Assembly: GCF_000402035.1 (NCBI RefSeq)
Contig: NC_021288.1
Location: forward strand, 186,001-250,000
Length of the DNA stretch: 64,000 nucleotides
From: Caballeronia insecticola
GTDB lineage: Bacteria; Pseudomonadota; Gammaproteobacteria; Burkholderiales; Burkholderiaceae
Reading direction: 5' to 3'
Of this stretch, positions 35,830 through 44,407 are shown in pieces. The notes below the pieces were generated by a model. The model was not told the DNA's origin. It did not search any database and saw nothing but the letters and a program-made list of their open reading frames with translations. Position numbers and translations under genes: made by a program. Within the stretch, counting starts at the first letter, position 1; the number at the start of each line of letters is the position of its first letter.

Positions 35830-37001
35830 TACGCGTCCAAGCGCGACACCTGAAAGCGATCGAGCGTGTCGTCGTCGTGACCCGCGGCCCATAGTGCCAG
35901 ACGTTCTCCGAAACCCGCCGAGTTCTTGAAGCCGTGGCCGGAACAGGCGGAGACGACCTTGACGTTCTTCATGTCGCGATAACGATCGATGACGAAGCCG
36001 GAATCCGTGCTCACCGTATAGAGGCAGGCGGCAGCGTGCACCGTGGTCGAGGTCACGGCTGCCAGCCGCCCCGCGACGTGAGCGTCGAACATCGCACGGG
36101 ATTCGTCGGCACCGACGTGACGGTCGAAATCGTCGGGTGTGCAGGCGGCTTCATACTGCTCGGTCGCGACCTTGACGCCGGGTTGGCCGTCGATCATCGG
36201 AAAGCCGTACATGTAGTCGTGATCGCCGTTGCCGTGCATCCAGATGAAGATCGGACAACGCGCTGGCGAGTAGAGCGACGGGTCGGTCGTTGCGAACCAG
36301 TGCAACGTCTGCCGCATGACGCGAAGATGCTCGGCCATCTTGCCTCCGGCCATTCCCGGAATCCAGGCACCGGCTGTCACGACGACACGCGCCGCCGCAT
36401 ACTTGCCCAGCGCGGTGCGGACGATCACGCCATCGCCTTGTTCTTTTATGTCGATGACCGGCTCGTTGAATCGAATGGATGCGCCCGAAGCGCGCGCAAG
36501 CTCGATCTGCGTTTCGATGCACGCTTCCGGAATGAGGACGCCTGCGTCAGGTTCGAAGTAAGCGAGTTCATCGCCACGCAGGCGAAACTGAGGATATCGT
36601 TTCGACATGTCTGCCGCAGTCAAAACCTCATGCTCGATACCGAATTGCCGCGCGTTCGCGATGGTCTGCTGAAGAAAGTCCGGCTTCGCATGATGGTGCG
36701 TTGCGCTGTCACGCGCGCCGATCACGAGGCCGCCTGTGCGGTGATATAGCGTTCTGCCTGTCTGCGCTTCGAGGGCTCGCCAGATTTCATGCGAACGTTT
36801 GATAAAGGGAATGTACGCTTCGCCTTCTCCGGCGGCCAGGCGCGTGATGCGCGTGTTGCCATGACTCGACCCTCTGTCGTGCGGCGGCGCGAAGCGGTCG
36901 ATGCCGATCACTTTCAGGCCTCGTTTTGCGAGTTGAAAAGCCGTCGCGCTACCGAATGCGCCCAGTCCGACTACCACGACGTCGGCAATTGTCTCGTTCA
37001 T
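35790..37001 (-). CDS. solA: FAD amine oxidase, SolA/sarcosine oxidase type
   Basis: A 403-residue monomeric sarcosine oxidase family flavoprotein (E. coli SolA, N-methyl-tryptophan oxidase, is 372). The FAD loop VVVGLGAFGSATAFQLAKRG is near the N-terminus, DRFAPPHDRGSSHGNTRI follows, and AACLYTVSTDSGFVID holds the cysteine expected to bind FAD covalently. It oxidises an N-methylated amino acid, giving formaldehyde and H2O2. Upstream ribosome site is weak. The C-terminal end overlaps the SRPBCC gene by 40 bases. The true substrate is undetermined. Confidence 0.8.
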   Translation of the reverse strand: MNETIADVVVVGLGAFGSATAFQLAKRGLKVIGIDRFAPPHDRGSSHGNTRITRLAAGEGEAYIPFIKRSHEIWRALEAQTGRTLYHRTGGLVIGARDSATHHHAKPDFLQQTIANARQFGIEHEVLTAADMSKRYPQFRLRGDELAYFEPDAGVLIPEACIETQIELARASGASIRFNEPVIDIKEQGDGVIVRTALGKYAAARVVVTAGAWIPGMAGGKMAEHLRVMRQTLHWFATTDPSLYSPARCPIFIWMHGNGDHDYMYGFPMIDGQPGVKVATEQYEAACTPDDFDRHVGADESRAMFDAHVAGRLAAVTSTTVHAAACLYTVSTDSGFVIDRYRDMKNVKVVSACSGHGFKNSAGFGERLALWAAGHDDDTLDRFQVSRLDAYQPGMSSSTSRAS

Positions 37002-37273
37002 CTTTCTGTTCCAGGTTATCGGCGGGCTAAGGAGTGCGGGCCGGTCAGCGGTCGCAGCAGCCAAAAGCCTGATGGATTCTAAAGCGAACAGGTTTTCCTT
37101 GGGCTGTTCAATTATTTGCGACGATGTGCCGTGACGCGTCGAATGAATTAACGATGTGCCGCAGAAGAACTCAAACATAAGCACTCGAACATAAGAACGG
37201 CTACAGAAGCATTCGAATGCATCCTATGATGCTCACAAGACATTGCTCGCGAGCATCGCGCGCATTCATTGTT

Positions 37274-37287
37274 CGGACGATCGTCCG
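37274..37287. promoter_or_regulatory. TetR-type palindromic operator candidate
   Basis: A perfect 14-bp palindrome CGGACGATCGTCCG lies 66 bases before the SDR gene. GAC-N4-GTC palindromes of this kind are common targets of TetR-family repressors of small redox enzymes. No TetR gene is in the window, so the regulator is unknown. Confidence 0.55.
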
Positions 37288-37307
37288 TTCTGTCTCCCAC
37301 TCACACA

Positions 37308-37335
37308 TGACCGCTTGCGAAGCTTGAGGCGGTCA
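37308..37335 (+). promoter_or_regulatory. Leader hairpin before the SDR gene
   Basis: TGACCGC / GCGGTCA form a 7-bp stem with a 14-base loop that contains CTTGCGAAG, ending 5 bases before the GGAG ribosome site of the SDR gene. It could influence translation or termination; unproven. Confidence 0.4.
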
Positions 37336-37352
37336 TCTTTGGAGCACGACTC

Positions 37353-38108
37353 ATGAAGATCGTTATCGTCGGCGGTACGGGCCTGATCGGGTCGAAGACC
37401 GCTCCCATTCTGCGTGAACGCGGTCACGAGGTCATCGCCGCATCGCCCAAGAGCGGCGTCAATACGCTGACCGGCGCAGGCCTCAAAGAGGCTTTGACCG
37501 GCGCACATGTCGTGATCGACCTCGCCAATTCGCCTTCTTTCGAAGACAAGGCAGTGCTGGAATTCTTCCAGGCCTCGGGCCGCAACCTGCATGTAGCGGA
37601 GGCTGCGGCGGGAGTTCGTCATCATGTCGCGCTGTCGATCGTCGGCATCGAGCGCACGCCCGAGAACGGCTACTTTCGCGCCAAAGTCGCGCAGGAAGAA
37701 CTGATCAAAGCGTCGGGCATTCCCTACACCATCATTCGTTCGACGCAGTTCATGGAGTTTCTCGGTGGCATCGCCGATTCGAGCATGAGCGGCAATACGG
37801 TCAGACTTTCGCCCGGGCTCTTCCAGCCGATCGCCGCGGACGATGTCGCCGCCGCCGTCGCCGATGTGGCGCTCGCCGCGCCGCGCAATGGCATCGTCGA
37901 GATCGCGGGGCCGGACCGCGCGCCGTTCGATGAAATCGTGGCGCGCTATCTGAAAGCGATGGGCGATCCGCGCGAAGTGGTGCGCGACCCCGAAGCGCGA
38001 TACTTCGGCGGCAAGGTCGATGATCAGTCGCTCGTCCCCTTAGGCGATGCGCGGCTCGGCAGCATCGGGCTTGAAGAATGGGTGCGAGGCGCGAAGGCGC
38101 AACGTTAA
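37353..38108 (+). CDS. NAD(P)H-binding atypical SDR (NmrA-like)
   Basis: A 251-residue Rossmann protein of the NmrA/YwnB-like atypical SDR group. The nucleotide motif GGTGLIG is at residues 7-13, VVIDLANSPSFED follows, and an ALSIVGIERTPENGYFRAKVAQEE segment carries the Tyr/Lys region of atypical members. It may bind NAD(P)H as a redox sensor or reduce a quinone or aldehyde. GGAG precedes the ATG. The TetR-type operator upstream fits a stress-induced reductase. Confidence 0.88.
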   Translation: MKIVIVGGTGLIGSKTAPILRERGHEVIAASPKSGVNTLTGAGLKEALTGAHVVIDLANSPSFEDKAVLEFFQASGRNLHVAEAAAGVRHHVALSIVGIERTPENGYFRAKVAQEELIKASGIPYTIIRSTQFMEFLGGIADSSMSGNTVRLSPGLFQPIAADDVAAAVADVALAAPRNGIVEIAGPDRAPFDEIVARYLKAMGDPREVVRDPEARYFGGKVDDQSLVPLGDARLGSIGLEEWVRGAKAQR

Positions 38109-38122
38109 GCACGCGTGACGCA

Positions 38123-39031
38123 TCAGGCGCGACGCTGCGGCAGGAAGCGCCACACGAGCAGCAGCAGCGCGAGCGCAGCGGGAATCCAGTTCACTTCGGT
38201 CGGCACGCGTTCGCGATGCGCATAGCGGCTATCCGTCATGGCCGCGAGCAAATCTTGCGGCGCACGCAGACGTCGATAATCGAAGCCGACTTGCTGAGCG
38301 ATTGCTTCGAGATACTGTCCGCGCAATGCAGATAACTCTTCGTGACTTTCGGCGGCCACGCCCGCGCGAGACTGCGCGGGCACCTGTATCACTTCGTCCG
38401 CGCGCCAGTAGCCGATGCGTTTGCCATCGCGATCGGTGCGCGGAATCGGCACGGGCTGATCGCCACCCACGCCGATGAGCCATCCCTTGACCTGACCGCG
38501 CGGGATATCGCGAACGCGCTGATCCGAAGGCAGAACCGGCGGCGCTTCCTGCCCGTCCGTGATGAGCAGAACGCCGGCATCATGGCCGATGTTCGTCGCC
38601 GTGCGCACGGCGGCAAAGACTCCGCCCTCGGCCACGCGGCTCCAGTTGGTCCAGCGCATATCGCCGCCGATGCTGTCGAGTGCGGCGAGCAACGCATCGA
38701 AATTGCTGCACACTTCGACGGGCGGAACGAGAAGCAAAGTACTCTGCCCGGTAAAAATGCTCCAGCCTATCGTCGATCCGCATGGCAAGCGACCGAGACT
38801 CTCGCGCATGGCTGCGCGTGCGAAATCGAGTCGGCTAATGGGCACGCTCGCACTGCCGACATCTTCCACGTCCATGCTTTGCGTGATATCGAACGTAACG
38901 ATATAGCTGAACACGTTTCGCTGAAACATCAGGCCCGGCATCCAGATAGCGGCGACGAGCAAGGGCACGGCGGCAACGATGGCCCAGTTCCGCCGCCCGA
39001 GGAATGCGCGCGCCGCACTGACGATGCTCAC
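38123..39031 (-). CDS. mxaL: MxaL-like VWA-domain protein
   Basis: A 302-residue membrane-anchored VWA protein. It has an N-terminal helix (AIVAAVPLLVAAIWMPGL), then the VWA domain with a degenerate metal site: FDITQSMDVED instead of DxSxS, and a later ITDGQE. A C-terminal helix ends the protein. It starts at GTG 39031, which overlaps the mxaK-like stop. In methylotrophs MxaL, with MxaA, MxaC and MxaK, is needed to insert calcium into methanol dehydrogenase. The name rests mainly on gene order R-S-A-C-K-L. Confidence 0.75.
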   Translation of the reverse strand: MSIVSAARAFLGRRNWAIVAAVPLLVAAIWMPGLMFQRNVFSYIVTFDITQSMDVEDVGSASVPISRLDFARAAMRESLGRLPCGSTIGWSIFTGQSTLLLVPPVEVCSNFDALLAALDSIGGDMRWTNWSRVAEGGVFAAVRTATNIGHDAGVLLITDGQEAPPVLPSDQRVRDIPRGQVKGWLIGVGGDQPVPIPRTDRDGKRIGYWRADEVIQVPAQSRAGVAAESHEELSALRGQYLEAIAQQVGFDYRRLRAPQDLLAAMTDSRYAHRERVPTEVNWIPAALALLLLVWRFLPQRRA

Positions 39032-39576
39032 GGCAGATCCTCGCTTTGCGCGCCACGCAGCTTCACGGTGGACTGCTTCTTGATATCGAGTTCCTCCTGA
39101 TCGCCGGGCGTCTCGGGCGCGAGCCACAGCGCGCGTTCGAGGTTATAGCGCGCATCCCAATTGTCGGGGTCGATGCGCAGCGCCGAGCGATAGCGCTCTT
39201 TCGCCTGCTCCAGCAAGGGCAGTGAGCGGATCGGGCCTGCTGCCTCCGGTCCCGCCGCATCGCGCAGATACATGTTGCCGAGATCGAAAAGCGCGGCGGC
39301 CTGAATGGCGCGATCGTCGTCTTGCGCGATGAGCGGATCGAAGAGCCGCTGCGCATCGATCGATCGTCCGGCCTTCGCCAGTGACACCGCGCGCGCGAGT
39401 TGCACTTCGAATGCTTCGTTCGTGGAGCGATCTGCCGCTGTCTTCGTCGATGCCATCGCGTCGATCGCCTGCGTAACGGATTGCGCGTGTTTGAGCATCG
39501 CCCAGTCATGGATGGCGATGGCTGCAAAGCATAACGTCGCGGCGCCGAATGCGAGATGAACCGCGCGGCGCTTCAT
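39028..39576 (-). CDS. mxaK: MxaK-like protein
   Basis: A 182-residue protein with one N-terminal membrane helix (VHLAFGAATLCFAAIAI), then TPR-like helices (ALFDLGNMYLRDA and YRSALRIDPDNWDARYNLERAL). The C-terminus VKLRGAQSEDLP resembles the family ending. MxaK is part of the calcium-insertion group for methanol dehydrogenase, and is the least understood member. ATGA and GTGA overlaps with both neighbours show tight coupling. Confidence 0.7.
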   Translation of the reverse strand: MKRRAVHLAFGAATLCFAAIAIHDWAMLKHAQSVTQAIDAMASTKTAADRSTNEAFEVQLARAVSLAKAGRSIDAQRLFDPLIAQDDDRAIQAAALFDLGNMYLRDAAGPEAAGPIRSLPLLEQAKERYRSALRIDPDNWDARYNLERALWLAPETPGDQEELDIKKQSTVKLRGAQSEDLP

Positions 39577-40553
39577 GACCAGCTCCGTACTTGCACGCTG
39601 CGCAGTGCAAGCAAGGCCGCGCATGCAAGCAACGCGACGGCGAAGCAAAGCGCGCTGTCGTCCTGTCGTGGCAAGCGTTCTTCGAATGAAATCATCGCGC
39701 TGTGTTGCTGATTGATCTCCTGCATCGCGGCGGCCATGGCGGTGGCATCTTCCGCCTGATATAGCCGATACGGCGTGGCCAGCGCCTGAAAATAGCGATG
39801 CAGTTCCGCTTCCTCGGATGCATCGCCGGGTGCGGCGGGCTTCGTGAGATCGGGACTGTAGACGCCGCTTCGCAGATACACGAAATAAAGCGCAATGCGA
39901 TGGCGCGCGAGGCCGTTGCGGATGGCCGCTTGCGCGGCGGCATCGAGATGTGCGCCGCCATCCGAGACCAGCACGATGGCGCGGGGCACCGTGTAGGGCT
40001 GTCCGTCGAACTGGGCGATTGCAGCGATCAATCCGCGATCGAGGCGCGTGTCCGGCATGCCGCGACCGATCGCCGTGCCCTGAAGCGCCGCTGCGATGAT
40101 CCGGTGATTCGCCGTGAATGGCACAGCGAGAATGGGGCTGATGCCGAACATCATGAACGCGAAGCGGTCGTCCGGACGCTCTGCGACGAAGCGTTCGAGC
40201 GAGTGACGCGCCACCGCGTTCTTCGATTGACCGCCCGGCTCGGCGACGGGCGTCTTCGACATGACCGCATCCATGCTCGCGCTCCGGTCCATCAGAATGA
40301 GGATCTCCGCTGCGCTGCTGGTGCGCATGACCTGCATATGCGAGCGTCCCGGACCCGCGAGTCCCACGACGATGGCGAGCATGGCCAGGATCGCGCAGAT
40401 GCGCCGCGCATGATCGATCGCCGTGCCGATGCTATCGCGCGGCAACCACGCGATGGACGAATAGGCGAAGGCTTCTGCCGGCCTCGGCAACAGCGGCAAC
40501 AGCGCGAGCGGGAGCATGAGCAGAAGCCACGGCCTGAGAAAATCGAGCGGCAT
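39573..40553 (-). CDS. mxaC: MxaC-like VWA-domain protein
   Basis: A 326-residue VWA protein. After an N-terminal membrane segment (FLRPWLLLMLPLALLPLL) and another near residue 60, the VWA domain carries an intact MIDAS: ILMDRSASMD, a conserved Thr/Asp region, and IVLVSDGGAHLD. A membrane helix closes the C-terminus. It resembles BatA as well as MxaC; the gene order R-S-A-C-K-L favours MxaC. Confidence 0.75.
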   Translation of the reverse strand: MPLDFLRPWLLLMLPLALLPLLPRPAEAFAYSSIAWLPRDSIGTAIDHARRICAILAMLAIVVGLAGPGRSHMQVMRTSSAAEILILMDRSASMDAVMSKTPVAEPGGQSKNAVARHSLERFVAERPDDRFAFMMFGISPILAVPFTANHRIIAAALQGTAIGRGMPDTRLDRGLIAAIAQFDGQPYTVPRAIVLVSDGGAHLDAAAQAAIRNGLARHRIALYFVYLRSGVYSPDLTKPAAPGDASEEAELHRYFQALATPYRLYQAEDATAMAAAMQEINQQHSAMISFEERLPRQDDSALCFAVALLACAALLALRSVQVRSWS

Positions 40554-40557
40554 GGGA

Positions 40558-41463
40558 TCACTGCCTTCTTTCGGCGCGATACAGCGCTCGCGCGAAGTCG
40601 CGTAACGAGAACGACGTTTGAGTTGCATCGCGTTTGAAGAAGCGCTGCTGCGAGCTTGCGTAAAACGCTTCGATGCGCGCCTTCATCGCTTCGAGATAGG
40701 GCGCGCGTTCGAACAGCGCGTGCAGCGATGCGGCATGAACGACCTGACCGGCGGTTTCGTCGAGCGCGCGATGCATGTGGACCCATGCGTCATCGTTCTG
40801 GTCGAGCTCGGGTGTATCGAGCGTGCTCAGCGTTCGCCACGCACGCGCGAAGGGGAGGATGCTTGCGTCCCGACGCTTGCGCCATGTCCACCACGCGGCC
40901 CAGCTCAGCATCGTGATGAACGTGAGCGCGAGCATCGTGATCATTCGACGTTGCAACGCCGCTCCGTTCGACGGCATGACGATCCTGTCGGGCCGCAGCA
41001 TCTGCAAGTCGCCGTTACGAAACGAAGTGCGCGGGGTCAACGGTCCGACGCTGATCGGCCATGCGGCGACGCCTAGCCGCGTGCCATCGGCGGCCTTGAG
41101 TTCGAACGCAGGCAAAGCGGCTTGCGTGAGCGATTGCGCGGCGTTGATGATCTGATAGTCGATGACCATCCACGAACGGCCTTGCGCATCCTGTTCCAAA
41201 TGCGTGGCACGGCGTTCGAGCCATATGCCCACACGTCCCGCCGAGGGCAGGGGCACATCGCGTAGTGAGCGGCCATCGGCTGCGAGCAGCACGCGTTGCG
41301 TCAGGACATCGCCGAGAACATGGCCGAATGCGCGCGGTTGCTGAACCACGGCGCTAACGACCTGTTCGGCTCGGGCGTGGCCCGCGCATATCAGGGCGAG
41401 CGTCATCAGCAAGCCTGCCGCTCTGCATGCGCGCGAGTGGCCGCGTTCGGTGCGCGGCCTCAT
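40558..41463 (-). CDS. mxaA: MxaA-like exported membrane protein
   Basis: A 301-residue protein with a signal peptide (ALICAGHARA, cleavage near residue 33), a periplasmic beta-rich domain containing RAFGHVLGDVLTQRV, and one membrane helix at about residues 168-188 (TMLALTFITMLSWAAWW). A cytosolic helical tail follows. This topology and the GHxxGD-type opening fit MxaA, required for calcium insertion into methanol dehydrogenase. ATG 41463 overlaps the stop of the DUF58 gene (ATGA). Confidence 0.72.
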   Translation of the reverse strand: MRPRTERGHSRACRAAGLLMTLALICAGHARAEQVVSAVVQQPRAFGHVLGDVLTQRVLLAADGRSLRDVPLPSAGRVGIWLERRATHLEQDAQGRSWMVIDYQIINAAQSLTQAALPAFELKAADGTRLGVAAWPISVGPLTPRTSFRNGDLQMLRPDRIVMPSNGAALQRRMITMLALTFITMLSWAAWWTWRKRRDASILPFARAWRTLSTLDTPELDQNDDAWVHMHRALDETAGQVVHAASLHALFERAPYLEAMKARIEAFYASSQQRFFKRDATQTSFSLRDFARALYRAERRQ

Positions 41464-42323
41464 GCGGCGGTTTCCAGAAAGTGACGCGAAAGCGCTTCGG
41501 CATCGAATGCACCTTCGACGAAGAAGGGATGCGCACCGCGACGACCCAGCGTAGTTTTCAGTTCGACGCGGCGTTTCGCGACATTCTCGCGCCACTGTTG
41601 AACCATGCGCGGCCGCAACCAGAGCGTGCGCTTGCCGCCGGACTCCATGTCGCGCACCGGCAGAAACATGCCCTCGTGCGGCGGCTCGATCTCGGCTTCG
41701 TCCCAGATGACCATCGGCACGACTCGCGCGCTGACGAGCCTGTCGAGCGCCGCATCGAGACGGACGCGCGGCCAGTGAAAGTCGGACACCAGAAACACGA
41801 GGCCACGCCGACCCGCAAGCCGGTCGAGCGTGCGCACGAGTCCCGCATCGCCGTTCGCGATGTGCGGCGACATCGTGCAATGGCGAAGCCGCGTGGCCAT
41901 TTCATCGCCGACGCCGCGTCCATGCCGGGCCGGTACGAACAGGTCTTCGCGCGCATCGCGATCGAACGCGAGCATGCCGAGCTGATCGCCTGCGCGGAAT
42001 GCGCTATAGCCGAGTGCCTCGACGAAATCGGCGGCAAGATCGAGCTTCGTCCGGCGCGTGCCGAAGCGCATCGAAGCAGAGACGTCCACGACGACCTGCA
42101 CCGGCACCGCGACGCGCTGAAGATGCAGACGCACGAGCCATTCCCGTGGCACGGCGCGCTGACTCGCGCGCAGATCGAGCCTGCGCGGATCGGGATGATC
42201 GAACAGACGCGCGTGCATCGCGAACTCTTGTCCCGCGCCGAAGCCCGTGCCCGGATGCGTGCCGGGCCTGAAGCCGCTCGCGCGTCCCGGCAGCCGATAG
42301 TGGAATTCGACCGGATCCTTCAT
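41460..42323 (-). CDS. mxaS: MxaS-like DUF58 protein
   Basis: A 287-residue DUF58 protein: a PREWLVRLHLQRVAVPVQVVVDVSASMRFG segment with the DxSxS-type VWA site, then GDQLGMLAFD and LVFLVSDFHWPR. DUF58 proteins always pair with MoxR ATPases, as here (MxaR upstream, 3-base gap). It probably recruits client proteins for the ATPase. Confidence 0.82.
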   Translation of the reverse strand: MKDPVEFHYRLPGRASGFRPGTHPGTGFGAGQEFAMHARLFDHPDPRRLDLRASQRAVPREWLVRLHLQRVAVPVQVVVDVSASMRFGTRRTKLDLAADFVEALGYSAFRAGDQLGMLAFDRDAREDLFVPARHGRGVGDEMATRLRHCTMSPHIANGDAGLVRTLDRLAGRRGLVFLVSDFHWPRVRLDAALDRLVSARVVPMVIWDEAEIEPPHEGMFLPVRDMESGGKRTLWLRPRMVQQWRENVAKRRVELKTTLGRRGAHPFFVEGAFDAEALSRHFLETAA

Positions 42324-42326
42324 GAT

Positions 42327-43445
42327 TCACGGCACCGCGATCGTTCGCACGATCGTCGCGGTCAGCGCCTCGGCAAGTTCATGCCGTCGCATTTCATAGA
42401 CCGGCGTAAAGAACACGCGATGACCGAGCGCGGGCAACAGCACCGCATGCACGTCTTCGGGTATCGCATGCAGACGTCCGTCGAGCCACGCGCAAACGCG
42501 CACCGCGCGAACCAGCGCGCTCATGCCGCGCGGACTCGCGCCCGCGAGAATGAGCCGCGCCATATCGACATCATCGAGTTCGATGCCGAAGCGCTGCGGC
42601 GTTTCGGTCGCCTGCCAGATATCGAGCACATACTTTTCGATGCTCGGGCTGAGACTCACGCTCCGTTGAATCGCGGCGCCGATCGCATTCAGGCGCGTGG
42701 CATCGATCACGGCGGCGGGCACGCTCTCGATGAGCGCATCGACATCATGGAAGATCGGATCGAAGACCAGTGCGCGCCGTACATCGGTCATCGACGGCGT
42801 GGGCATGTTCAGCTCGAACAGAAAGCGGTCGCGCGCGGCGGATGCCAGTTCGAAGGTCTCGTCCTTCTCGACCTTGTTGCGGTCCGCGAACACCGTCATA
42901 TGCGGAAAGCGATATTCGCGGCCGAATGCCGATACGGAGCGCTCCGCCATCGCGCGCAACAACAGCGATTGCACTTGCGGGCGCGAGCGATTGATCTCGT
43001 TGAAGAAGAACGTGGTGAGTCGCTCGCCGTGGCGCAGCAACGGACCAGGATCGATGCGCGGCGTGCCTTCCGCATCGACGAAGGTGTGATAGATGAGGTC
43101 GCCGGGCATCAGGTCGATCGTGCCTTCTATGCGCTCGAAGTCGCCACCCGTCGCCCGTGCGAAGGCGCGCAGCAGTGTCGTCTTGCCGACGCCCACGCCG
43201 CCTTCGAGCAACACGTGCCCGCGTGCATAAAGGGCCACGTTGATCAGATGGATGGTCTCGCGCTGCCCGACGACAGCGTTGGCGACCGCGGCTTCCATGT
43301 TCAGAGCGTCGCCGCGCCAGTCCTGCAATTCGTTTTCCGATGCCATGTTGATGATGACGCGGCGCGCGCGAATGAACGGATGCGGATGGAATGCATAAGA
43401 CATGCCGACGCGATAAAGCGGCTGACGAGCCGCATGGCGGAGCAC
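42327..43445 (-). CDS. mxaR: MxaR-like MoxR AAA+ ATPase
   Basis: A 372-residue MoxR-family AAA+ ATPase. Walker A is GGVGVGKTTLL (about residue 82-92), Walker B is FFFNEINR, and sensor segments follow (RDRFLFEL). It remodels or assembles the partner VWA/DUF58 proteins. The GTG at 43445 is chosen because GAAAGGAC lies 7 bases upstream; ATG 43403 and 43346 lack ribosome sites. First gene of the mxaRSACKL-like operon. MoxR homologues also occur in aerotolerance operons, so the Mxa name depends on the gene order. Confidence 0.85.
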   Translation of the reverse strand: MLRHAARQPLYRVGMSYAFHPHPFIRARRVIINMASENELQDWRGDALNMEAAVANAVVGQRETIHLINVALYARGHVLLEGGVGVGKTTLLRAFARATGGDFERIEGTIDLMPGDLIYHTFVDAEGTPRIDPGPLLRHGERLTTFFFNEINRSRPQVQSLLLRAMAERSVSAFGREYRFPHMTVFADRNKVEKDETFELASAARDRFLFELNMPTPSMTDVRRALVFDPIFHDVDALIESVPAAVIDATRLNAIGAAIQRSVSLSPSIEKYVLDIWQATETPQRFGIELDDVDMARLILAGASPRGMSALVRAVRVCAWLDGRLHAIPEDVHAVLLPALGHRVFFTPVYEMRRHELAEALTATIVRTIAVP

Positions 43446-43769
43446 AGTGTCCTTTCGTGAATGACATACTGTGGCACGACAGGCTCAGCGTTGCGCCGGG
43501 CGGCGGGCGCCGGGTTAAAATCCGGCGTGATCGCGTCGGCGTTAGAATGCGTGTTGAATGTGGATTCATGCGTGTCAGTCGGTTCGCCGTTTTCTGCTTT
43601 TTCGCTTTTCCGTTTTTTTCATCAAGGCTCGATTCATGGGTGCGACTTCGGCTAGGAAATGCCGCGCGCACCGGTATGCAAACGGGCGGTACTCGAATCA
43701 TTACTTAAAGGAATTTCGGTGCGTCAAGCACGGTAGCCCTTGGCGCCGGCTCGCATCTGATAATCGGCA
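43446..43769. other. Intergenic region between mxaR-like and H-NS genes
   Basis: A 324-base gap between divergent genes. It holds a T-rich, pyrimidine-biased stretch at about 43586-43622 and two TATAAT-like boxes, TAAAAT at 43516 and TAGAAT at 43543, possible promoters for the H-NS gene. No gene is seen. Confidence 0.45.
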
Positions 43770-44117
43770 ATGGCATATTCCAGTACAGAACTTACAAAGC
43801 TGCTTCAGCAGCAGGCCGCTTTAAACGAAGCGCTCACCGCCGCGCGCGAGAAAGAGGCGCGGCTGGCGCTCATCGAAATCGTGCAAAAGATGCGCGAATA
43901 CGACATCAGTCTGAACGAACTCATGGGCCGCAAGCCGGGCGAGCAAAAGGCCGAGGCCCAGCCCAAGTATCGCGATCCGGTGAGCGGCGCAACATGGAGC
44001 GGGCGCGGACGCGTGCCGCACTGGATCGCCGGACAGGATCGCGACCGCTTTCTGGTCGATTCGGAATCGGCCGCGCGTCAACCGGTTCAGGCAGCTTTGT
44101 TCCCGGAATCGCGCTGA
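43770..44117 (+). CDS. H-NS family nucleoid protein
   Basis: A 115-residue H-NS-like protein. The N-terminal half is a coiled coil (LTKLLQQQAALNEALTAAREKEARLALIEIVQKM) for oligomerisation. The C-terminal DNA-binding region is YRDPVSGATWSGRGRVPHWI, the usual Burkholderia form with an RGR minor-groove hook. It silences AT-rich and acquired DNA. The ribosome site is weak. Complex palindromes follow the gene. Confidence 0.93.
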   Translation: MAYSSTELTKLLQQQAALNEALTAAREKEARLALIEIVQKMREYDISLNELMGRKPGEQKAEAQPKYRDPVSGATWSGRGRVPHWIAGQDRDRFLVDSESAARQPVQAALFPESR

Positions 44118-44135
44118 CTTGTGCGGGACTCGCGG

Positions 44136-44184
44136 TGCTAAGCGGACGCTCTTTCTTAAGCGCATTCCGCTTGCCCGCTTAGCA
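44136..44184. repeat. Inverted repeat downstream of H-NS gene
   Basis: A perfect 10-bp inverted repeat TGCTAAGCGG (44136-44145) and CCGCTTAGCA (44175-44184) with a 29-base loop. It lies 18 bases after the H-NS stop and directly before the larger palindrome at 44187. It may be a weak terminator or a protein site. Confidence 0.7.
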
Positions 44185-44186
44185 TT

Positions 44187-44218
44187 TTCGCTAAAGCAAT
44201 TGCAATTGCTTTAGCGAA
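44187..44218. repeat. Perfect 32-bp palindrome
   Basis: A perfect, loopless palindrome: TTCGCTAAAGCAATTG (44187-44202) followed immediately by its reverse complement (44203-44218). A palindrome this long is rarely chance. There is no adjacent T run, so a simple terminator is less likely than a binding site or cruciform-forming element between the H-NS and hydrolase genes. Confidence 0.95.
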
Positions 44219-44407
44219 CGCGCGAGACTCATAGCCGAATAAATATTCATCCGATTGAATCTTTAGGTGCGGTGGCGAACATACCGCGCCTGGCCAGCTT
44301 TCAAACGATGTCTTCCGCACGGACAGCCTTCGTCGAACATCGTTGAATGCGGTGACAACGCCCGGGCGTCCGGGCGCCGCAATCTATGAATATCTGGCTA
44401 TAGAACT

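Larger units (their letters stand above)
37002..37352. other. Intergenic region between solA-like and SDR genes
   Basis: A 351-base, relatively AT-rich gap between divergent genes. It contains a TetR-type palindrome (37274-37287) and a hairpin next to the ribosome site (37308-37335), and two short direct repeats of ACGATGTGCCG at 37120 and 37151. No gene is seen. Confidence 0.5.

Noticed and set aside
38123..43445. BatABCDE aerotolerance operon
   Set aside because: MoxR-DUF58-VWA-TPR-VWA genes also occur there, but the extra signal-peptide protein between DUF58 and VWA, and the order R-S-A-C-K-L, fit Mxa better. Kept as an alternative.
41427..43460. Plus-strand frame of 677 residues
   Set aside because: Antisense of the mxaS/mxaR-like genes whose motifs (Walker A and B, VWA) are unambiguous.
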